Origin: Prasinococcaceae sp. CCMP 1430 | Taxonomy: Eukaryota; Prasinodermophyta; Palmophyllophyceae; Prasinococcales; Prasinococcaceae | DNA length: 12,166 nt | Reading direction: 5' to 3' | Assembly: GCA_013416795.1 (NCBI GenBank) | Contig: RQSC01000028.1 | Span: forward strand, 845,759 to 857,924 | Part shown: one piece after another, positions 7,771 to 12,166 of the stretch | Numbering within the stretch: position 1 is the stretch's first letter | Layout: the number at the start of each line of letters is the position of its first letter | Made by a program: the position numbers and the translations under genes | Notes under the pieces: model-generated | The model's input: the letters and a program-made list of their open reading frames with translations, nothing else | The model's database searches: none | Told to the model about the DNA's origin: nothing

Positions 7771-9102
7771 GCCGCCGCCGAGGGCGCCGGGCGCCGCCGG
7801 CGCGGCGAGCAGCGCGAGCAGCAGCAGCGCGTGGCACGCGGCGAGCAGCGCCGAGCTCCCCGGGGTGGAGCTCTCGCCCTCCCACGGATTCCAGCAGGCC
7901 TCGATGGCCGCCCAAAGCAGCAGCTTGGCGGCGGCGGGCAGGCGCGTCGCCCACAGCAGCGCAGGCAGGCCGTGCGCGTACCACGCGTAGAACTGGAAGT
8001 GCAGCGAGCGCGCGAGCGCGATGCCCGCGAAGTTGCACTCCAGGAGCACGCGCGCGGTGGCGCCCGCGCGCGCGTGGCCTCCCTCGGGGAACGGCAGCGT
8101 GCGCAGGCGCAGGTTGGCGGACACGATGTGCCGCAGGCGGCCGTGCGGCGCCCACCGCCGCGCCGCGAACACCCCCAGCAGCAGGAGGTGCGCGCCGAGC
8201 AGCCCGGCGGCGAACCCCTTGGACGAAAAGGTCGCCTCCGGCACCCACTTGAAGTTGACGCTCCAGTAGTGGACGAACTGGCGCCCGAAGTTGAAGGCGC
8301 ACGCCACGTACTCCCGCGGGTGCTGCAGCAAGAAGGGCGCGCCGACGCAGAGCTGCAGCGCGGCCGCCAGCGCTAGGCTCTGGGCGACGATGCCGAGCGA
8401 CTGCGACTGCGCGAGCAGCAGCGCGAACGCGGGCGCGTACAGCAGCGCGCTCATCTTCACGGAGACCGCGGCGCTGTGCGCCACGAGCGCCGCGCACGGG
8501 CGCTGGCGCATCATCAGCAGGACGGCCAGCATGCTCAGCGTCGCCACGACGCCGTCGTTGAAGAGGCGCAGGAGGAAGATCGAGTGCAGGCGCTTGGAGA
8601 GCACCAGCAGCGGCAGCGCCCACGGGGGCACCAGCCGCCCCTCGACGTACACGGCGAGCCCCAGCGCGAGGTTGACGAGGTACAGCGCGCCGAACGCGCG
8701 CTGCGCCAGCTGGATGTCCCCTCCCCCCGTGATCGCCTGCAGCGTGCGGAAGACGTACACGTGGCCCGCCGGGTACACCAGCGGCCCCGTGCCGCCATGG
8801 ATCGCGCTGTAGTCGCGCTCGCCGGCCGCGAAGGTGTCCACCTGCTCCATGTACGCGGTCCAGTCGACCTCGGTGTACGGCACGCGCTTGACGATGGCGA
8901 AGCACAGGCAGGCGTCCATGACGAAGCACAGCAGCGCCACGAGGCGCATCGCGCGCGTGTCGTCCGGGTTGTTGAGCCGCGCGAGCGCGGCGCCCACGCG
9001 ATCGGCGAGCCGCCCGCGCTGTCTGAAGCGCTGCTGCTCGAACTGCCGCTGCCAGTCCGCGGAGAGCTGCCGCCGGTGCAGGCGGCGCTCGTTCTCGTCC
9101 AT
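7771..9102 (-). CDS. ALG3: Dol-P-Man:Man5GlcNAc2-PP-Dol alpha-1,3-mannosyltransferase
   Basis: About 444 residues from the ATG at 9102 (MDENERRLHRRQLSADWQRQ), close to the usual ALG3 length. ALG3 is the multi-pass ER enzyme that adds the sixth mannose, from dolichol-phosphate-mannose, to the lipid-linked N-glycan precursor on the luminal side. Family motifs are in order: EVDWTAYMEQV and GERDYSAIHGGTGPLVYPAG (about 93-115, with the luminal catalytic-region acidic residues), RLHSIFLLRLFNDGV (about 169-184), HYWSVNFKWVPE (about 276), HFQFYAWYAHGLPALLWA (about 366) and EACWNPWEGESSTPGSS (about 401-419). Many hydrophobic helices lie between them. An in-frame extension of 49 codons reaches from 9102 to the N at 9250, but the ATG at 9102 starts the natural family length. 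The C-terminal end is uncertain: similarity stops near 7771 and no stop occurs in frame until 6979, so a terminal intron or a sequence error is likely. Confidence 0.9.
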
Positions 9103-9249
9103 CGCCCCGCTCGACGAGATCCGCCTGTGGCGCCGCCCGTCCGCGCGCGCGTGCCCTTGCTGCCCCTCCTCGCCCCCGTGCCGCTCCTGCTGCTCCTGCG
9201 GGGTCGCACCGGCCCCGCCGCCCTCGAGCGGCGCCGCCCGCCTGCCCCG

Positions 9250-9250
9250 N
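9250..9250. other. Single N, probable collapsed assembly gap
   Basis: This ambiguous base stands between the 5' end of ALG3 (minus) and the DNA polymerase iota frame (plus). The polymerase frame begins at its first catalytic motif only nine bases after the N, so its start codon, N-terminus and promoter are missing. As at 1793, a gap of unknown size is the simplest reading. Confidence 0.65.
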
Positions 9251-10107
9251 AGCGCGCCATCGTTCACATAGATGTCGACTGCATGTGCGTTGTTGCTCGC
9301 GGCGTGGCCGCGCCGCCCTGCTCCTGGCTTGCCGCGCGCTCACGCGCGCCAGCGCTGGCTGCGTTTCCTCGCGCTCGCAGGTACGCGCAGGTGGAGGCGG
9401 TGAACAACCCCGCGCTGCGGGGCCGCCCTCTGGGAGTCGTCCAAAAGTACCTCGTCGTCACGGCGAACTACGAAGCGCGCGCGCTGGGCGTCGGCAAGCT
9501 CATGGCCGTAGATGAGGCGCGTCGTCTGTGCGGGGGCGCGCTCGCGTTGGTCGACGGGAGCGACCTCACTCCGTACAGGGAGGCGGCGGACCGCGTGCGT
9601 GCGGCAGTTGGTGGATTCGGGACGTACTCGAGCGTGGGCCTGGACGAGGTCACCGTCGACGTAACGAGTCTGGCGACTGAGCGGCTCAGGGAGTGGGAGG
9701 GCGCGGTCAGAGGCGGCGGCGGCGGCGCGGGCGGCGGCGGCGCGGAATGCGCGGACGCGCATGAGGGGCGCGACGAGCCTCGCTTCGCACTATCCGGCTT
9801 CCTGCACCTCGCGTCCGAGGGCACGGCCGCCGAGAATCGCCACCGCGTGATGGACCTGCGTGCGAGTGACAGCGCGCCGTGCGGCGTGCAATATGACTCG
9901 CGCCAGTGGGCCGCGCTGCCGTACCCGCACAGGCTGCTATGCGCGGCCAGCGCGGTGGCGCGCGAGGTGCGTGCGGCGGTACGGGAGCAAACGGGGCTGA
10001 CGGTGGCGGCGGGCATCGCCCACAACCCCTTGCTGGCAAAGCTCTCAGCGGGGCTGCACAAACCTGACGCCCAGACCACGCTGATGGCCTCCGAGGCCTC
10101 GGCATTC
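9251..10107 (+). CDS. POLI: DNA polymerase iota (Y family), partial, catalytic half
   Basis: Exon 9251-9284 joins exon 9381 onward through a GT-AG intron of 96 bases that splits an ATG codon. The product reads RAIVHIDVDCMYAQVEAVNN. Y-family polymerases copy across damaged bases; iota is the error-prone member found in animals and some protists. Evidence for iota rather than eta or kappa: QKYLVVTANYEARALGVGKL, VDGSDLTPYREAADRVRAAV, the second catalytic motif GLDEVTVDVT, and GLTVAAGIAHNPLLAKLSAG followed by KPDAQTTL, all in iota order and spacing. Catalytic acidic residues are present (first D in HIDVD, then DE in GLDEV), and the steric-gate tyrosine is kept (DCMY; DCFY is usual). A Gly-rich insert (about 9712-9745) follows the palm motif. 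The N-terminus is lost at the N. The frame loses similarity after ASEASAF, so the helix-hairpin-helix thumb, little finger and ubiquitin- and PCNA-binding tail are absent. As given it could not be a complete enzyme. Confidence 0.85.
9285..9380 (+). other. POLI intron, 96 bases, frame-neutral
   Basis: The intron starts GTGCGT and ends GCTCGCAG. It is a multiple of three and contains no in-frame stop, so retention would insert 32 residues between DCM and YAQVE inside the first catalytic motif. Splicing restores the family motif exactly, which is why I call it an intron. Confidence 0.85.
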
Positions 10108-10142
10108 GGCGCGCCCCCGCCCCGCCCGGCGCTGGCCCCCAG
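10108..10142 (+). other. POLI-to-IWS1 junction, C-rich
   Basis: This short C/G-rich stretch (gcgcccccgccccgcccggc type) lies between the last polymerase-like residues and the first IWS1-like residues. It contains no GT, so no ordinary donor site can end the polymerase exon here. It ends in CCCCCAG, a plausible 3' splice site for IWS1. The two genes are in different frames across it. Confidence 0.6.
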
Positions 10143-11111
10143 GACGACGGCGAGGGCGTGGAGACCGAGGCCGACCGCCGGTTCATCGACCGGACGGACG
10201 AGCCCGACGACGACAGCGATGAGGAGGAGGACGACCTCGAGGACGCGCCGCAGGCCGAGGAGGCCGAGGAGGGCGAGGAGGATGACATCGACCAGGCCTT
10301 CAAGTCCAAGTCGACCCACAGGAGGGCAGCCGACCCGCAAATCCTGATGGCGCACGCCGAGAACCTGATCAACAAGATGAAGAGCGCCTACAACTCGGAC
10401 CTGGAGCAGCTCAACCTGAGGAAGGCGCAGAAGAACAAGCTGAAGATGCTGCCGGAGGTCGTGGAGGGCTTCCAGGACCGCGAGCTGAGCGAGTACCTCA
10501 TGGAGCTGGGCGGCATGGACGTGCTGCGCATGTGGCTCGAGCCCAGCCCCGGCAGCATGGTGCTCCCGAACTCGCGGATCAGGACGGAGATCTTCCGCGT
10601 GCTGCGCGACATAAACATCGAGGCCGAGCGCGAGGACGTCAAGGAGCGCCTGCGCAAGAGCAAGCTGGGCAAGCTCGTCATGTTCTACAGCAAGGTGCCC
10701 GACGAGCTCGTCGACAACCGGCGCATCTGCCAGCGCCTGATCAACACGTGGTCGGAGGCCATCTTCGGCAAGATGACCAAGCACACGGCCGCCGCCGAGG
10801 CCGAGGAGAGCGAGCGCGCCGCCGCGCGCGGCAGGCTGCGCGTCAAGTCGCTGGCGGAGCAGAAGGCGGCGATGGGCGGCGCCGACCAGAAGCGCATCCA
10901 CGCCTTCGTGCCTCAGGCCGCCCCCATGGACTTCGTGCACAGGCCCACCGGCGGCCTCAAGAAGGACCACATGCCCAAGTCTGAGCTCCACCGCGAGAAG
11001 ACCAAGAGGCTCCAGAAGAAGCTCGGAGAGATCACCGCCCGGCAGAAGAAGGGCGGCGGGCGCGCAGAGAACGTCAGCGTCGAGGGCCGCGGCCTCAATG
11101 TAAACTTGTAG
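10143..11111 (+). CDS. IWS1: Transcription elongation factor IWS1/Spn1, N-terminus missing
   Basis: 322 residues run from the possible splice acceptor to the TAG at 11109. IWS1/Spn1 binds Spt6 and histones and travels with elongating RNA polymerase II. The N-terminal part is strongly acidic (DEPDDDSDEEEDDLEDAPQ), as in the family. The conserved TFIIS N-terminal-like (LW/HEAT) fold covers about residues 60-210: LINKMKSAYNSDLEQLNLRK, LKMLPEVVEGF, GGMDVLRMWLEPSPGSMVLP, IRTEIFRVLRDINIE, LRKSKLGKLVMFYSKVP and RLINTWSEAIFG. The tail keeps the IWS1 pattern (AAPMDFVHRPTGGL). No ATG lies in frame before 10347, inside the conserved part, so the first exon must lie upstream of an intron or is lost. The frame is open back to a stop at 10065. 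It is tail to tail with the gene ending at 11196, with only 84 bases between. The last codons contain TGTAA (11099-11103). Confidence 0.9.
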   Translation, partial: DDGEGVETEADRRFIDRTDEPDDDSDEEEDDLEDAPQAEEAEEGEEDDIDQAFKSKSTHRRAADPQILMAHAENLINKMKSAYNSDLEQLNLRKAQKNKLKMLPEVVEGFQDRELSEYLMELGGMDVLRMWLEPSPGSMVLPNSRIRTEIFRVLRDINIEAEREDVKERLRKSKLGKLVMFYSKVPDELVDNRRICQRLINTWSEAIFGKMTKHTAAAEAEESERAAARGRLRVKSLAEQKAAMGGADQKRIHAFVPQAAPMDFVHRPTGGLKKDHMPKSELHREKTKRLQKKLGEITARQKKGGGRAENVSVEGRGLNVNL

Positions 11112-11195
11112 GGGTGGAGCTTTTTTTTGGTGGCGTGCTGCGAGATCGAAGGTTTGGGCGGGGAGCTGAGGTTTACAGGGGCCCGCGTGCGCCGC
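11112..11195. other. Very short convergent 3' region
   Basis: Only 84 bases lie between the IWS1 stop and the opposing stop at 11196. It contains a run of eight T (11121-11128) and the minus-strand TGTAA at 11173-11177. The two transcripts probably overlap at their 3' ends. Confidence 0.6.
11173..11177 (-). promoter_or_regulatory. TGTAA polyadenylation-type signal
   Basis: TGTAA on the minus strand, 18 bases past the TGA at 11196-11198 of the minus-strand gene. Orientation and distance fit a green-algal-type polyadenylation signal. Confidence 0.5.
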
Positions 11196-11937
11196 TCAGT
11201 CGTCCTCCTTGACGACGCCGATGTCGACCTGCGCCGCGGACGCTCGCGTCAGCGCGGCGCGGACCGCCGCATCGGCGCCCGGACGAGCGCATGTGCGTTG
11301 TGGGTGCGCGTGGGTGCGCGCGGCACACGATCACACAGGAACAGACACGTGCGCGCGCGTGCACACAGACACGTGCGCGCGCGTGCACACAGACACGCAC
11401 ACACGCGCGCAGGCGCGCCCCCCCTCCTCACGCACACACACGCACCAGCTTCTTGTATGTGAGCGAGTTCTTGATGTTGGTCTGGTAGCCGAGCCACTTG
11501 ACGAACCCGGTGCGCTCCGGCGGTGGCTTGGGCAGCTTGGCCGTCGCCGCCTTCCAGCGCTCGGCGTCGCCCTCCCGCAGCGCGCGTAGGGCCTCGGAGC
11601 CGGTGATTACGGCCGCGCTGGCCCCAGCTGCGGGCGCCGCCTCCACCGCGCACTGGACTGCGTCGAACGCTGGCGTGGGTGCCGTGGTGATCGAAGTCAG
11701 CGCGCAGCGCGCCTTAGTGTGTGCGCAGATGTGGGCACGTGTGCGAGGGCGCGTGCGCGTGTGCGTGCATGTTTGTGCGTGCGCCGGGGCAGCAGCTTGC
11801 GCTGAGGGTCCGATCGGGCGACGAGAGCAGGCGACCGTGGGATGCTGGGGTCGGGTGGGGTGGGGTGGGGTGGGGGTGTCGCCGCCGGCGCCGCCTGGGC
11901 CGCTGCCGCTGCTGCGAGCGCGCGCGAATTTCCCCAT
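11196..11937 (-). CDS. Unrecognised small spliced protein
   Basis: I do not recognise this protein. The best-supported parts are an exon 11712-11446 and a last exon 11228-11196. Joining AAGCTG|GTGCGT to GCGCAG|GTC in frame gives the ending NSLTYKKL-VDIGVVKEDD-stop. The middle exon reads ITTAPTPAFDAVQCAVEAAP, then EALRALREGDAERWKAATAK and FVKWLGYQTNIKNSLTYKKL, amphipathic and non-repetitive, unlike the Arg/Ala noise of shadow frames. Its left border may be the acceptor CACTAAG at about 11713. A first exon may begin at the ATG at 11937 (MGKFARARSSGSG), next to an AT-rich promoter-like region; its donor is not identified. The intron 11229-11445 is filled with CA/CG repeats. A minus-strand TGTAA follows the stop by 18 bases. 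No domain, signal peptide or membrane helix is evident. Confidence 0.5.
11341..11397. repeat. 24-base tandem repeat in an intron
   Basis: Two exact copies of a 24-base unit beginning acagacacgtgcgcgcgcgt (11341-11364 and 11365-11388) are followed by a nine-base third partial copy. They lie inside the last intron of the minus-strand gene. Each copy contains CACGTG (E-box/G-box core) and an alternating CG stretch. Confidence 0.85.
11847..11876 (+). repeat. G-quadruplex-type GGGGT repeat
   Basis: Six G runs of three to five, separated by one or two bases (GGGGTCGGGTGGGGTGGGG type). This satisfies the standard four-tract G-quadruplex pattern with very short loops. It lies in the template strand of the 5' part of the minus-strand gene, so its RNA would be the C-rich complement. 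Confidence 0.75.
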
Positions 11938-12166
11938 CAAAATGAGAGCAGTCTAACCGAACCGCAAAGATTCCGTTTCGCTGTACAGTCCTGTAGTTAA
12001 GGTTACACATTAGGGTAACAATTCGGATAGAGGGTTCTTTCATGATCACATCGCACTCGCGCGCGCGGCGCCCCCGCAGGTCGAATCGCATGCGTCGCCG
12101 CACGGCGCTCCGGCCCGCGCTCCTCGATGGCGCTCGCGCTGACGTGGCGGGCGCGCGCGCGCTGCT
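11938..12166. promoter_or_regulatory. AT-rich divergent intergenic region and window edge
   Basis: About 11938-12055 is strikingly AT-richer than the rest of the window and lies upstream of the minus-strand gene starting at 11937. It contains TTAGGGTAA (12010-12018), the reverse-complement type of the CCCTAA core seen at 6265-6270, and a TGTAA on the minus strand (12003-12007). From 12060 the GC-rich composition returns. A plus-strand ATG at 12090 opens a frame to the window end (MRRRTALRPALLDGARADVA), which could be the start of a divergent gene, but it is too short to judge. Confidence 0.4.

Noticed and set aside
6979-9267. 762-residue ALG3 frame as a full protein
   Set aside because: The last 320 residues are CG/TG repeat translations and antisense to ELOF1; the family ends at about 440 residues.
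9468-10991. 507-residue minus-strand frame
   Set aside because: A shadow of POLI and IWS1; Leu/Val/His-rich reversal of the acidic and helical coding regions.
11341-11397. CRISPR-like array
   Set aside because: Direct tandem copies without spacers, in a eukaryotic intron; it is a minisatellite.
1-12166. tRNA, rRNA, transposon or viral genes
   Set aside because: I saw no cloverleaf with A and B boxes, no rRNA core, no transposase or reverse transcriptase motifs and no terminal inverted repeats.

Overview
This is nuclear DNA of a eukaryote with a very GC-rich genome, most likely a unicellular alga. The signs are canonical GT-AG introns, eukaryote-only genes (ELOF1, IWS1, ALG3, a DNA polymerase iota homologue), proline-rich PPSPPP linkers and Cys-rich ectodomains of algal type, and TGTAA motifs just past several stop codons, which is the polyadenylation signal known from green algae. 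I cannot decide between a green alga and another GC-rich algal group such as haptophytes.

Layout, left to right. (1) 1-1792, minus: a multi-ACT-domain protein (ACR/GlnD-like sensor), cut by the window edge and by an N at 1793. (2) 1814-2662, plus: an unrecognised, probably nuclear protein. (3) 2822-6013, minus: a 1063-residue membrane protein with signal peptide, ankyrin repeats, proline linker, five six-cysteine ShK-like repeats, about seven membrane helices in tetraspanin-like groups, and a cytoplasmic tail. (4) 6014-6527: a divergent promoter with a small AT-rich island carrying a telobox-type AAACCCTAA. (5) 6528-7350, plus: ELOF1 in three exons, with introns made of CA/TG/CG repeats. (6) about 7771-9102, minus: ALG3, whose extreme C-terminus is unresolved. 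(7) An N at 9250, then 9251-about 10107, plus: the N-terminal catalytic half of a DNA polymerase iota. It runs without a visible donor site into (8) 10143-11111, plus: the IWS1/Spn1 conserved core. (9) 11196-about 11937, minus: an unrecognised small spliced gene. (10) 11938-12166: an AT-rich divergent intergenic region and the window edge.

The genes alternate strictly head-to-head and tail-to-tail, with tails only 84-160 nt apart where both ends are known, so the genome is compact. Two of the four head-to-head junctions contain a single N (1793, 9250) exactly where 5' ends are missing, so these are probably collapsed assembly gaps. The genes do not form one pathway: there are two RNA polymerase II elongation factors (ELOF1, IWS1), a translesion polymerase, an ER glycosylation enzyme, an amino-acid-sensing-type ACT protein and a surface protein.

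The most notable items are the large ankyrin/ShK/tetraspan protein, the POLI-IWS1 collision near 10100-10143, and the coherent TGTAA 3'-end code.
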